Positions 33,953 through 42,429 of a stretch of 53,956 nucleotides of DNA are shown in pieces (within the stretch, counting starts at the first letter, position 1; each line of letters begins with the position of its first letter). The stretch is from an uncultured Eubacteriales bacterium (lineage in GTDB: Bacteria; Bacillota; Clostridia; Oscillospirales; CAG-272). Position numbers and translations under genes: made by a program. Below the pieces are notes generated by a model. That model did not search any database, was not told where the DNA came from, and was given only the letters and a program-made list of their open reading frames with translations. The stretch covers positions 1-53,956 of the forward strand of contig CAKXXW010000010.1 in NCBI GenBank assembly GCA_934378145.1. Reading direction: 5' to 3'.

Positions 33953-34008
33953 ATCGATTTGAGATATAATAATTTTGAAAGTCTATCGGCCTGTTTTTTG
34001 TGCCTTTA

Positions 34009-35691
34009 TCAGAAGAGCCCCGTGATCCTGCCGTCGTCGGTGACATCTATATTTTCGGCGGCGGGGTGCTTCGGCAGGCCCGGCATCGTCAGAATATCTC
34101 CCGTCAGCACGACGACAAAGCCCGCGCCCGCGGAGACTTTTACCTCCTTGACCGTGACCGTGAAGCCTTCGGGCGCGCCGAGCTTTTTCGGGTCGTCGGA
34201 GAAGCTGTACTGTGTTTTCGCAATACAGACCGGAAGGCTTCCGAATCCAAGGCGTTCAAGCTCGGCTATCTGCTTTGCGGCGTTCGGAGTGAGGTTTATT
34301 CCCTCCCCGCCGTAGACCTTTTTCACGACCGCTTCGATCTTTTCCTTTATCGGCAGATCGGATTCGTAGGAAAAGCGGAAATCGCCCTTCTCTTCCTCGC
34401 AAAGGCGCACGACCTCGCGTGCGAGATCCTCACCGCCCTCACCGCCTTTGCCCCAGACATCCGAGAGAACTGCGGTGACGCCTTGCTCACGGCAGGCTTC
34501 CTCGACGAGCTTTATCTCGGCGTCGGTGTCGGTCGGGAATCTGTTTATCGCCACGCAGCACGGCAGACGGTAAACATTTTTTATATTCGAGACATGGCGC
34601 ATGAGGTTCGGCATACCGCGGCTCAGTGCGTCAAGATCTTCCTTCGCAAGTTCGCTCTTATCAAGTCCGCCGTGCATCTTAAGCGCTCTTACCGTCGCGA
34701 CAACGACAACGGCGTCGGGAACGAGTCCCGCCATGCGGCACTTGATGTCAAGGAATTTCTCGGCTCCGAGGTCGGCACCGAAGCCCGCCTCGGTCACTGC
34801 ATACTCTCCGGTAGCGAGCGCGAGGCGCGTTGCCGTCACCGAATTACAGCCGTGCGCGATATTGGCGAAGGGGCCTCCGTGGACGAACGCAGGAGTACCC
34901 TCGAGAGTCTGCACAAGGTTCGGCTTTATCGCGTCGCGAAGGAGCGCCGTCATGGCTCCCTGAGCCTTAAGGTCGCCGCACCTTACCGGCTTGCCGTCAA
35001 GATCATAGCCGACGATGATACAGGCAAGTCTTGCTTTGAGATCAGCTATCGAATCGGACAGGCAAAGCACCGCCATGATCTCACTCGCGACGGTAATGTC
35101 GTATCCGTCCTCGCGCGGGACGCCGTTAGTCTTGCCCCCGAGTCCGTCGACGACAAAGCGGAGTTGCCTGTCGTTCATATCGACGCACCTGCGCCATACT
35201 ATCCTTCGCGTATCGAGCCTCAGCTCATTGCCCTGATGGATATGGTTGTCTATCATCGCGGCAAGGAGGTTATTCGCCGCGCCTATCGCGTGAAAGTCGC
35301 CCGTAAAGTGAAGGTTTATATCCTCCATCGGCACGATCTGCGCGTATCCTCCGCCGGCAGCGCCGCCCTTGATGCCGAAGACCGGACCGAGCGACGGCTC
35401 GCGAAGTGCCGCGACCGATTCTTTTCCTATGCGGCGCAGACCGTCTGCAAGACCGATCGTTGTAGTGGTCTTACCCTCGCCCGCAGGCGTCGGTGTCATC
35501 GCCGTGACAAGCACGAGCTTACCCTTTTTTTTGTTGCCGAGTTGCTTTTCGAGTGCGGCAGGGTCTACCTTTGCTTTATATTTTCCGTAATGTTCAAGGC
35601 ATTCCGCGGGTATATGAGCCTTTTTTGCGATCCTTTCGATCGGTTGCATTTTGCAGCTCTGCGCGATCTCAATATCGGTAAGATGTGTCAT
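34009..35691 (-). CDS. fhs: Formate-tetrahydrofolate ligase
   Basis: Activates formate to 10-formyl-tetrahydrofolate with ATP, feeding one-carbon units to purines, formyl-Met-tRNA or, in acetogens, the methyl branch. The 560-residue length and motifs are typical: the P-loop TPTPAGEGKTTTTIG, GIKGGAAGGGYAQ and EAGFGADLGAEKFLDIKCR. The ATG follows GGAG at a somewhat long spacing. It is the last gene of an operon that also contains folD, so the two neighbouring steps of the folate pathway are encoded together. No CODH/ACS genes are in the window, so acetogenesis cannot be claimed. Confidence 0.98.
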   Translation of the reverse strand: MTHLTDIEIAQSCKMQPIERIAKKAHIPAECLEHYGKYKAKVDPAALEKQLGNKKKGKLVLVTAMTPTPAGEGKTTTTIGLADGLRRIGKESVAALREPSLGPVFGIKGGAAGGGYAQIVPMEDINLHFTGDFHAIGAANNLLAAMIDNHIHQGNELRLDTRRIVWRRCVDMNDRQLRFVVDGLGGKTNGVPREDGYDITVASEIMAVLCLSDSIADLKARLACIIVGYDLDGKPVRCGDLKAQGAMTALLRDAIKPNLVQTLEGTPAFVHGGPFANIAHGCNSVTATRLALATGEYAVTEAGFGADLGAEKFLDIKCRMAGLVPDAVVVVATVRALKMHGGLDKSELAKEDLDALSRGMPNLMRHVSNIKNVYRLPCCVAINRFPTDTDAEIKLVEEACREQGVTAVLSDVWGKGGEGGEDLAREVVRLCEEEKGDFRFSYESDLPIKEKIEAVVKKVYGGEGINLTPNAAKQIAELERLGFGSLPVCIAKTQYSFSDDPKKLGAPEGFTVTVKEVKVSAGAGFVVVLTGDILTMPGLPKHPAAENIDVTDDGRITGLF

Positions 35692-35726
35692 AGGCAGTTT
35701 TTCTCCTTATCGTGTGATGGAATAGG

Positions 35727-36146
35727 TTATTTTTTTACTATCAGGTAGGGCGACTCTTTTGTTATCTGCGGAGCGGTACTGTTTTCGGGAGCGTCGATCG
35801 CGGAAAAAAGAGATTCTATGACGGATGCGCCGAGTCCAAACTTAATGTCTGACTCGAAGTCAAACACGATAACACTTGCCGAAGACGCCATATCCGATAT
35901 ATCGGAAGAATCAAAGTCCCCGACAAAAAGCACGGCTCTCGGATACGCTCCTGCCTTGTCGACGATCTCGGGCAGTTTCACATCATAGCTGTCTATGAAT
36001 GCCTTTCCGTCTTCAAGCAGATAATATTTTCCGTCGGGCGCATATTCGGCAATATAGTCATCCATGCTCTTCATTACCTCAAAATAGCACGACGAAAGCA
36101 ACAGCACGGCAAATATCAGGAATCCCGCCAAAAGTTTTTTCGTCAT
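35727..36146 (-). CDS. Small predicted lipoprotein, unknown function
   Basis: The 139-residue product has a signal peptide with lipobox LLSSC (Cys19), so it should be membrane-anchored outside the cell. I recognise no domain. The mature part is acidic, with strand-like segments such as KYYLLEDGKAFID and ASVIVFDFESD. Its ATG overlaps the folD stop codon as ATGA, so it is translationally coupled to folD. Its place in a one-carbon/Lgt-like operon does not explain its role. Confidence 0.78.
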   Translation of the reverse strand: MTKKLLAGFLIFAVLLLSSCYFEVMKSMDDYIAEYAPDGKYYLLEDGKAFIDSYDVKLPEIVDKAGAYPRAVLFVGDFDSSDISDMASSASVIVFDFESDIKFGLGASVIESLFSAIDAPENSTAPQITKESPYLIVKK

Positions 36147-36997
36147 TGTATACCGCCTTTCCGCTCAGCCGCATAGAGAGTATTTCTCATCAGCATCGTG
36201 ATGGTCATAGGTCCGACTCCTCCCGGGACAGGGGTGATATACGAGGTCTTCGGCGCGACAGCGGCAAAATCGACATCTCCGCAGAGCTTGCCCTCCGCAT
36301 TGCGGTTCATACCGACATCTATCACGACCGCGCCTTCCTTTACCATATCCGCGGTAACGAAGCCCGCCTTTCCGACCGCGCTTATGAGTATATCCGCCTC
36401 GCGGCATACCGACGCAAGGTCGCGCGTTTTGCTGTGACAGACGGTCACTGTCGCATCGGCATTCAGCATAAGCATCGCCATAGGCTTGCCGACGATATTA
36501 GACCTTCCGATGACGACGCATCTTTTTCCGGCGATCCCGATCCCGCTCCGCGAGAGAAGCTCTATGATACCCGCCGGTGTACACGGAAGAAAGCCGTAAT
36601 CACCTGTGGAGATCTTTCCTACATTATACGGATTGAAGGCATCTACATCCTTTTCGGGAAGTATGCGGTCTATGAGGCCCCTTGAGTCGATGCCGCACGG
36701 CAGGGGGAGCTGAAGAAGTATTCCGTGGATCCTGCCGTCTTCATTGAGCCTATCTATAAGCTCCGCAATGTCGGTTTCCGAAGAATCGGCGGACAGGCGG
36801 TAAAGCCCGGAGAAAAATCCGAGCTCGGCACACGCCTTTTCCTTATTGCGGACATAAACAGCCGACGACGGATCGTCTCCGACCATTATCACGGCAAGCC
36901 CCGGGACGATCCCGAGGTCATTTTTCAGTTTTTCCGTCCTTTCGGCAAGCTCAAGTCTTATCTCTGCCGATATTGCCTTTCCGTCAATTATTTTCAT
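36143..36997 (-). CDS. folD: Methylenetetrahydrofolate dehydrogenase/cyclohydrolase FolD
   Basis: Bifunctional enzyme linking 5,10-methylene-, methenyl- and 10-formyl-THF. The 284-residue length is standard. Motifs: YVRNKEKACAELG with the catalytic Lys of the Y-x3-K motif, GILLQLPLP, DVDAFNPYNVG, VIGRSNIVGKPMAMLML and the C-terminal TPVPGGVGPMTI. The start is ATG at 36997, 14 bases inside the end of the Lgt-like gene and preceded by AAAGGCG; a longer frame to 37096 lies within that gene and is not used. Confidence 0.98.
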   Translation of the reverse strand: MKIIDGKAISAEIRLELAERTEKLKNDLGIVPGLAVIMVGDDPSSAVYVRNKEKACAELGFFSGLYRLSADSSETDIAELIDRLNEDGRIHGILLQLPLPCGIDSRGLIDRILPEKDVDAFNPYNVGKISTGDYGFLPCTPAGIIELLSRSGIGIAGKRCVVIGRSNIVGKPMAMLMLNADATVTVCHSKTRDLASVCREADILISAVGKAGFVTADMVKEGAVVIDVGMNRNAEGKLCGDVDFAAVAPKTSYITPVPGGVGPMTITMLMRNTLYAAERKGGIQ

Positions 36998-38144
36998 CGC
37001 TGTCGCCTTTCTTTTCTTTATCATCGGGCTTGTTTTTCGCACTCTTTCGGTCGGGATCGAAGAGCGGGAAGTTTGTCTCGTAGCTCTGACGCGCAAGCTC
37101 CGCCTTCTTCGTCATAATAAGTCCGCGGACGATGAGCGCGATGCCGGCAAGCATAAGGATACAACTCAGCAGCAGTGAGAGCCTTATCGTCGTGCCGGGA
37201 ATACAGAGGCTGTCGGTCCGGATAAGCTCGGTGAACATTCTCCCGAAACCGTACCAGATCATATAAATGTATAGAAGCTGACCCTCGAGCCTTCCGTTGA
37301 ATGAAAGAATATTCTTGCCTTCTTTGTTTTTCTTTATTCTGAGATAGATGCAGTTCAGCGCGATAAATCCGATGAGCAGCCAGAGCGATTCGTAAAGGAA
37401 GGTCGGTTGCACAAAGGCGAGCTTGTTTTTGCTTGCCGCAATGCCGTTTTCGCTTCCGAGATGAGGATATACCGCCATTCTGAGCCAATAAAGCGCACTT
37501 CCCTCGCCTATTTCGTAGCCGTAGGAGCTTCCGCTGATAAAATCGGCCCAGCGACCGATCACCTGCGCCAGCATGATCCCGGGGATAAAGGTGTCAAGCG
37601 TCTTTGCAAACGGTATCTTCTTTACCTTGCAGACGACAAACGCCGCAAGAAGCCCGCCGGCAAGCGCACCGTAGAGCGCCATACCCATTCCCATATTGAA
37701 TATATTGAGGAAATTATCCGAAAGCTGCGAAGGCTCGCAAATGATATAATAAAGCCTTCCGCCGATGACTCCGCCCACCGTTCCCCAAAGGAGGATATCG
37801 AAAATATCGTAGCCCTTTATACCCCTTTTCTTCGACATAACGACAGAGTATGCGATCCCGACCGCAAGCGCGGCGAGTATTATAAGGGTACTCCAATAAA
37901 CGGTTATCGCCTTTTCGCCGCCGAGCGGGATCACGAACGCGATCTGCGGGATTATGTATGCCTTTATTCCGAGTCCCGGGAAGGCAATGAGTACGAATTC
38001 CCCGTCGGGGTTCTGATTCACACAGTTTTTGTACGCATTGACGCTTTCGGAGCTGTCGACCTCCACTCCCGAGCAGGAGGTCAGCGAGAACAGCATAAGC
38101 GCTATAACGGCGATCAGAGTTATTGCAGCGAAGGCTCTTTTCAT
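36984..38144 (-). CDS. Divergent Lgt-like membrane protein with N-terminal lipobox
   Basis: Related to prolipoprotein diacylglyceryl transferase, which adds diacylglycerol to lipobox cysteines. Family signs: about seven hydrophobic segments, VYWSTLII (Tyr83), GRWADFISGSSYG (197-209), PTFLYESLW and FGRMFTELIRTD. It differs where Lgt is usually invariant: the HGG position is Tyr158 (ALYGALAGG), and the GNF...E segment has Asp201 and Ser206 instead of Asn and Glu. At 386 residues it is about 100 longer than usual, with an N-terminal signal peptide and lipobox LTSC (Cys24) and a charged C-terminal tail. It could be an active variant or a degenerate paralogue. It lies after the M16 peptidase pair and overlaps folD by 14 bases. 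Confidence 0.75.
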   Translation of the reverse strand: MKRAFAAITLIAVIALMLFSLTSCSGVEVDSSESVNAYKNCVNQNPDGEFVLIAFPGLGIKAYIIPQIAFVIPLGGEKAITVYWSTLIILAALAVGIAYSVVMSKKRGIKGYDIFDILLWGTVGGVIGGRLYYIICEPSQLSDNFLNIFNMGMGMALYGALAGGLLAAFVVCKVKKIPFAKTLDTFIPGIMLAQVIGRWADFISGSSYGYEIGEGSALYWLRMAVYPHLGSENGIAASKNKLAFVQPTFLYESLWLLIGFIALNCIYLRIKKNKEGKNILSFNGRLEGQLLYIYMIWYGFGRMFTELIRTDSLCIPGTTIRLSLLLSCILMLAGIALIVRGLIMTKKAELARQSYETNFPLFDPDRKSAKNKPDDKEKKGDSDENN

Positions 38145-38163
38145 ATTTTCCTATTTCCTTTCA

Positions 38164-39429
38164 TTATAATGGAAGCACGAGCGAAAGAGTGAATCTGTCG
38201 GGCAGGAACAGCTCCGACGGGAGAGCCGAGATCTCATCAAAGGTCAGGCTCTCTATCATTTCCGGGATAGCGAAAGGATCCGAATCCGAATAGTACGCCG
38301 AGAGCATCACATCATCGGCGATGTCGGAGGTCGAATCGAACGATCTCACATACTGTGCAAGGGATGCCCGACGGCACCGCTCAAAATCTTCGCGGTCAAG
38401 TCCGCGGCAGGCATCGTACGCCTTTTCCTTTATCAGCTCAAAGACCTGTTCGGGGGAATCCGAGCTTCCCGAGAAGTAGTTGAGCGCAAAGCTGTCTCCT
38501 GCCGAATATCCGAACGAAAATCCGGGTGTTATAAGTCCCGAATCAAGCAGTCTGTTGTAAAACTCTCCCGTTCCCGAGAAGAGCATATTGTTGAGGATAT
38601 TCATGGCAAGTCCGCGGCGAAGCCTTGCCTCACCGCAAGTCTTTGTACTGTCTTTCACTCCTATAAAGAACATAGGACGCGAGACATTCATGCGGCAGAC
38701 CGTGCGTTCTTTGGCTGCATTTGCGGGTTCGTCGGGGATCTCACGCAGAACGGGCGCGGGATCAACCGATTCCTTCGGAAGCTCACGGTCGCATATTTCG
38801 AGTATCTCTTCGGGATTTACATCGCCGCAGACCGAAAGCACCATATTATGAAGCCCGTAAAATGCTCCGTAAGCTTTGTAAAGTATCTCGGGCGTGATCT
38901 TCTTAATCGACGCGCAGCTCCCGCAAATGCTCTCGCGTATGCCCGACGAGGAATACATGGCGCGAAGGCAGTTTTCCATCGCGCGCTCATACGGGTCGTC
39001 CCTGTACATAAGGATCTCCTGCTCGATTATCCCCTGCTCTTTCTTCACATTTTCTTCGGTGAAGAAAGGATGCGTAACAAACCTCAGAAGTTCGGAAAGG
39101 CACTCCCCGATATTTTCGGTCGCGCTGAACATATAGCGGGTCGCCGTATAGTTGGTGTAGGCGTTGTCCTCCGCCCCGAGCGCGGCAAAGCGTTCGTCGG
39201 AATTGACTCCGTCGGCGTTTTCAAACATTTTATGCTCGAGAAAATGTGCCGTACCGGCAGGAAGCCTGCACTTTTTTCCGTCGAGCGTGAAGCGCATATC
39301 GACCGAGCCGAAATGTGTGCCGAAAACGGCAAAGCAGGTCGAGAGCTTCTTCGGAAAGATCAGTATATCAAGCCCGCTCGCGTGCTTTATCGCATAGTAG
39401 CACTCACCGAGGCGGTCGCTTCTGTGCAT
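38164..39429 (-). CDS. M16 family zinc peptidase (YmfH-like)
   Basis: Predicted inverzincin-type metallopeptidase. The zinc motif HFLEH is present early in the protein (in AGTAHFLEHKMFEN), followed about 75 residues later by the EQGIIEQEI segment that supplies the third ligand. About 421 residues. The start is uncertain: ATG at 39429 fits the family length but has no clear SD and would rely on coupling to the preceding gene, which ends 10 bases before; a GTG at 39465 overlaps that gene and has AAAGG too close. It forms a heterodimer-like pair with the inactive-looking upstream homologue, as YmfF/YmfH do in other Bacillota. Confidence 0.9.
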   Translation of the reverse strand: MHRSDRLGECYYAIKHASGLDILIFPKKLSTCFAVFGTHFGSVDMRFTLDGKKCRLPAGTAHFLEHKMFENADGVNSDERFAALGAEDNAYTNYTATRYMFSATENIGECLSELLRFVTHPFFTEENVKKEQGIIEQEILMYRDDPYERAMENCLRAMYSSSGIRESICGSCASIKKITPEILYKAYGAFYGLHNMVLSVCGDVNPEEILEICDRELPKESVDPAPVLREIPDEPANAAKERTVCRMNVSRPMFFIGVKDSTKTCGEARLRRGLAMNILNNMLFSGTGEFYNRLLDSGLITPGFSFGYSAGDSFALNYFSGSSDSPEQVFELIKEKAYDACRGLDREDFERCRRASLAQYVRSFDSTSDIADDVMLSAYYSDSDPFAIPEMIESLTFDEISALPSELFLPDRFTLSLVLPL

Positions 39430-39439
39430 TGTCAGCTTA

Positions 39440-40738
39440 TCAGTCAGCTTCAAGTTCTTCTTCACCGCCTTTCAGAGTTCCGCGGAGCATATATGTGGTG
39501 TCAAGTGTGACCCTCTTTGCCGCCTCGGCTATCTCTTCCTTTGTAACGGTCATAACGCCCTGCCGGTATTCCCCGATGGTCCGGGGACCGCCGAAATAGC
39601 GGGCTTCGCTTCCGAAAAGTTCGTAGTCCTCGGGATGATCCTCTGCCGAGCGGCAGTCGTTTTCGACCGAGTGCTTTGCCATATCAAGCTCGTTGTCACT
39701 TATGTTGCCTTTTTTGATCTCTTCAAGTTGCAAAAGGATCTCCTCACGCGCGTTTTCGTAATTTTCTCCGTCGATCCCGCATCCGACAGCCATGACTCCC
39801 TTTATCTCATCGTACGACGAGCCGCAGAAGTAGCAGAGCGACTTCTTTTCGCGCAGGTTCATAAAGAGCTTTGATGTCGAGCTGTCACCGAAGATTATGT
39901 TCATAAGCTCGGTGGCGTAATATTCGCGGTCGGAAAGCACCGTGCCTGTCCTGAACCCCATAAACAGATTGCTCTGCGTGTAAAGCCCTTCTTCAACGAA
40001 ACTGCGAGGTTCTCCAGCACATCTCACGACAGAGACCGGAAGGCTGTCGACGCACCTTCCGCCGAATCCGCGAAGGTGCTTTTCCATCACACCCGCGACC
40101 TTTTCGGCATCCGCCGTGCCGCAGTAGAAGATGTCTACCGGAGCCGAGGCAACGAGTGCTTCTCTCCTGCGTCTGAGGTCATCAGGCGTGATCCCCGCGA
40201 TCTGATCCTCTTCTCCGCTGAGCGACAGCCCGTAAGGGTCGCTGCCGAACATCAGCTTGGCAAAGCGGTATTTCCCGTAAGCATAGGCGTGGTTCTTACG
40301 CCCTCTTATTATGTCTATTCTGTTTTTCTTGTCGGTCTCAAGGTCCTCTGCGCGGTAAAGCGGCGAAAAGAACAGCTCCTCAGCCATTTTCGCAACGCCG
40401 TCAAGTATCGAAAAGCCCGATGCGCGATCCTCCGAGGAGATATATGTATCATTCAGCATTGATGCCTTGATGCCGATCGTCTGGCAGTCGCCCGAGCGTC
40501 CGTTTATATCCGAGACCGCCGCCGCATAAAGCTCCTCCGAACGGCGGCAGAAGTCCCTGAAGGAACGGTACCTTTCGGTCCCTCTGAATGCCGCGGGTAT
40601 CAACATTGAATTGAGCGGCGAAAGCTCCGCGTCGGCGGGGACGGTCAGAACGACCGAAAGTCTTGCATTCTTGAATCTGTCGGTCTTTATGTGCGACAGC
40701 GTGACCGTATCGTTTATTCTGTATGTTCTGTAATCCAA
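39440..40738 (-). CDS. M16 family peptidase-like protein without zinc motif (YmfF-like)
   Basis: Partner subunit in a two-gene M16 set. The 432-residue protein has the M16 fold pattern (FLMGFRTGTVL... and the C-terminal GVMAVGCGID region) but no HxxEH in the N-terminal half; the equivalent region reads RGTERYRSFRDF. Such proteins provide the closing half of the chamber in heterodimeric M16 enzymes. The start is TTG at 40738 with GGAG six bases upstream, only three bases after the preceding DUF218 gene. Substrate is unknown. Confidence 0.88.
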   Translation of the reverse strand: MDYRTYRINDTVTLSHIKTDRFKNARLSVVLTVPADAELSPLNSMLIPAAFRGTERYRSFRDFCRRSEELYAAAVSDINGRSGDCQTIGIKASMLNDTYISSEDRASGFSILDGVAKMAEELFFSPLYRAEDLETDKKNRIDIIRGRKNHAYAYGKYRFAKLMFGSDPYGLSLSGEEDQIAGITPDDLRRRREALVASAPVDIFYCGTADAEKVAGVMEKHLRGFGGRCVDSLPVSVVRCAGEPRSFVEEGLYTQSNLFMGFRTGTVLSDREYYATELMNIIFGDSSTSKLFMNLREKKSLCYFCGSSYDEIKGVMAVGCGIDGENYENAREEILLQLEEIKKGNISDNELDMAKHSVENDCRSAEDHPEDYELFGSEARYFGGPRTIGEYRQGVMTVTKEEIAEAAKRVTLDTTYMLRGTLKGGEEELEAD

Positions 40739-40741
40739 AAT

Positions 40742-41434
40742 TCACTCCGTATATTCCGGCATATGTCCGTGCCGGACAAAAAAGAAATCCTTGACTCTTG
40801 CGGCGACCTCGCGCAGATTCCTGAAGATCTGACCGCGATATGTCCTCACATCGGCAGGCACTCCGCAGAGTTCGCCGTATCCGAGCTTCCGTGCGATATA
40901 AAGCGCACGGTGAAGGTGATACTTCTGCGTTACGATAACGGCGTTTTTGACTCCGTAGAGCTTCTTTGCGCGCCACATACTGTCATAAGTAGAGAGTCCG
41001 TAGCCGTCGGTAAGGATGTCGGCTTCGGGGACTCCGGCAGCGACCGCGTAGGCTTTCATCGCCGAGACCTCATCGTATTTTTCGGGTTCCTCACCGTCGC
41101 CGCTCATAAGCAGTTTTTTAACCGTTCCGTTCTTATAAAGAGCGATACCGGTGTCGAGCCGGTCGCGAAGCATATCGCTCGGCGTGCCGTCGCTCTTGAC
41201 CTTTGCACCGAGTATTATTGCGCAGTCGTAGCTTCCGTCCGGTCGGTCCGTGATTTTCCCTTCCGTCGTATTCACCATGGAGCCGCTGACGGCAAGGAAC
41301 GAAATTCCCGTCAGTATGCAGATCCCGAGGACAAGGCAGACCGTCTTTATTATGTTTTCCTTTGTAGGAAAGGATCTGAAGGTTTCGGCAAGCCCGTGCC
41401 CGAGCTTGCCGAAGAATTCGCGTATCTTACTCAT
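40742..41434 (-). CDS. DUF218/YdcF-SanA family membrane protein
   Basis: The 230-residue protein has one N-terminal transmembrane helix (about 28-52) and a DUF218 domain facing outward: CAIILGAKVKSDGTPS, RLDTGIALYKNG, LLMSGDGE, and DGYGLSTYDSMWRAK followed by VTQKYHLHRALYIAR. Members such as SanA and ElyC affect envelope integrity, but the biochemical role is unsettled. It overlaps the upstream mrp-type gene by 8 bases and is followed three bases later by the M16 pair. Confidence 0.9.
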   Translation of the reverse strand: MSKIREFFGKLGHGLAETFRSFPTKENIIKTVCLVLGICILTGISFLAVSGSMVNTTEGKITDRPDGSYDCAIILGAKVKSDGTPSDMLRDRLDTGIALYKNGTVKKLLMSGDGEEPEKYDEVSAMKAYAVAAGVPEADILTDGYGLSTYDSMWRAKKLYGVKNAVIVTQKYHLHRALYIARKLGYGELCGVPADVRTYRGQIFRNLREVAARVKDFFFVRHGHMPEYTE

Positions 41435-42257
41435 CGGTCTTCTTTATTATAGCGTCCGCCGCGGCGTCGAGGCAGGCACAGTCGTACTCTTCGATCTTTC
41501 CCGCGTCGCAAAGCTCTGCGATCCTCGGGTCTATCGGAATACGGGCAAGAAGGTCGTAGCCGAATTCCTTTGCGACCTCGTTTATCTTGCTTTCTCCGAA
41601 GATCTTTATTTCTTTTCCGCAATCGGGACACTTTATATAGCTCATATTTTCAATAACTCCGAGGACCGGAATGTTCATCATATTCGCCATATTAGCAGCC
41701 TTCTTGACTATCATCGAGACAAGCTCCTGCGGACTTGTGACGATGACTATTCCGCTGAGCGGGAGCGACTGGAAGACCGTAAGCGGGACATCTCCGGTTC
41801 CGGGAGGGCAGTCGACGAACATATATTCGACTCCGTCCCAGATAACATCGGTCCAGAACTGCTTGACAGTTCCGGCGATAACGGGACCTCTCCACACGAC
41901 GGGAGTCGTCTCGTCGTCGAGCAGAAGGTTTGTCGACATAATGTCGATACCGAGCGCACTGCGGGCGGGGATCATTCCGTGTTCGTTCCCTTCAATGCCC
42001 CCGCCGATGCCGAATGCCTTCGGGATCGAAGGTCCGGTTATATCGGCATCAAGGATCGCGGCGTGGTGCCCCTTTCTCTCCGCAAGGATGGCGAGCATCG
42101 AGGTAACGAGAGACTTACCTACTCCGCCCTTGCCGCTTACGACTCCGATAACATGCTTTACCGAGCTTAATTCGTTTGCGGGTTCAACGAGGCTTTCTCT
42201 ATTTTTCGAAGGGCAATTTGCCGAGCATGATGAGCAATCGTGTGTGCAATCAGACAT
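41427..42257 (-). CDS. Mrp/NBP35-type iron-sulfur carrier ATPase
   Basis: P-loop ATPase (ApbC/Nbp35 group) thought to carry or transfer iron-sulfur clusters in the cytoplasm. The 276-residue product has a cysteine-rich N terminus (CTHDCSSCSANC) like Nbp35, a deviant Walker A GKGGVGKS, DADITGPSIPK, DCPPGTGD and near the C terminus CPDC. The start at 42257 follows GGAGAT; an upstream ATG at 42284 in the same frame lies before that SD and close to the -10 box. It heads a tightly packed operon of eight genes. Confidence 0.95.
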   Translation of the reverse strand: MSDCTHDCSSCSANCPSKNRESLVEPANELSSVKHVIGVVSGKGGVGKSLVTSMLAILAERKGHHAAILDADITGPSIPKAFGIGGGIEGNEHGMIPARSALGIDIMSTNLLLDDETTPVVWRGPVIAGTVKQFWTDVIWDGVEYMFVDCPPGTGDVPLTVFQSLPLSGIVIVTSPQELVSMIVKKAANMANMMNIPVLGVIENMSYIKCPDCGKEIKIFGESKINEVAKEFGYDLLARIPIDPRIAELCDAGKIEEYDCACLDAAADAIIKKTDE

Positions 42258-42291
42258 AGTATAATATCTCCATTCTATATTCAATCGCTAT

Positions 42292-42320
42292 ATTATACAC
42301 CATTTTCAGCCCTTTTTCAA
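42292..42320 (-). promoter_or_regulatory. Promoter of the mrp-to-fhs operon
   Basis: Minus-strand TTGAAA (42315-42320), 17-base spacer and TATAAT (42292-42297). The downstream genes to fhs overlap or are spaced by at most about 35 bases. Confidence 0.82.
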
Positions 42321-42369
42321 GCATAAGAATAAAAATTACGCCGATAATCAAGATTTTGCGGGTTAATAC

Positions 42370-42398
42370 TTGAAATCTCTCCGAAAAAAGGTTATACT
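42370..42398 (+). promoter_or_regulatory. Promoter of the gpmI operon
   Basis: TTGAAA (42370-42375), 17-base spacer and TATACT (42393-42398), followed by AGGAGG and the gpmI ATG. It is divergent from the mrp promoter 50 bases away. Confidence 0.82.
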
Positions 42399-42429
42399 AT
42401 AATCAATTATTGCCGTTACAGGAGGAATT

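Noticed and set aside
34000..35748. 582-codon open frame antisense to fhs
   Set aside because: The minus-strand frame has all formate-THF ligase motifs; the opposite frame is a by-product of codon bias with no start signal.
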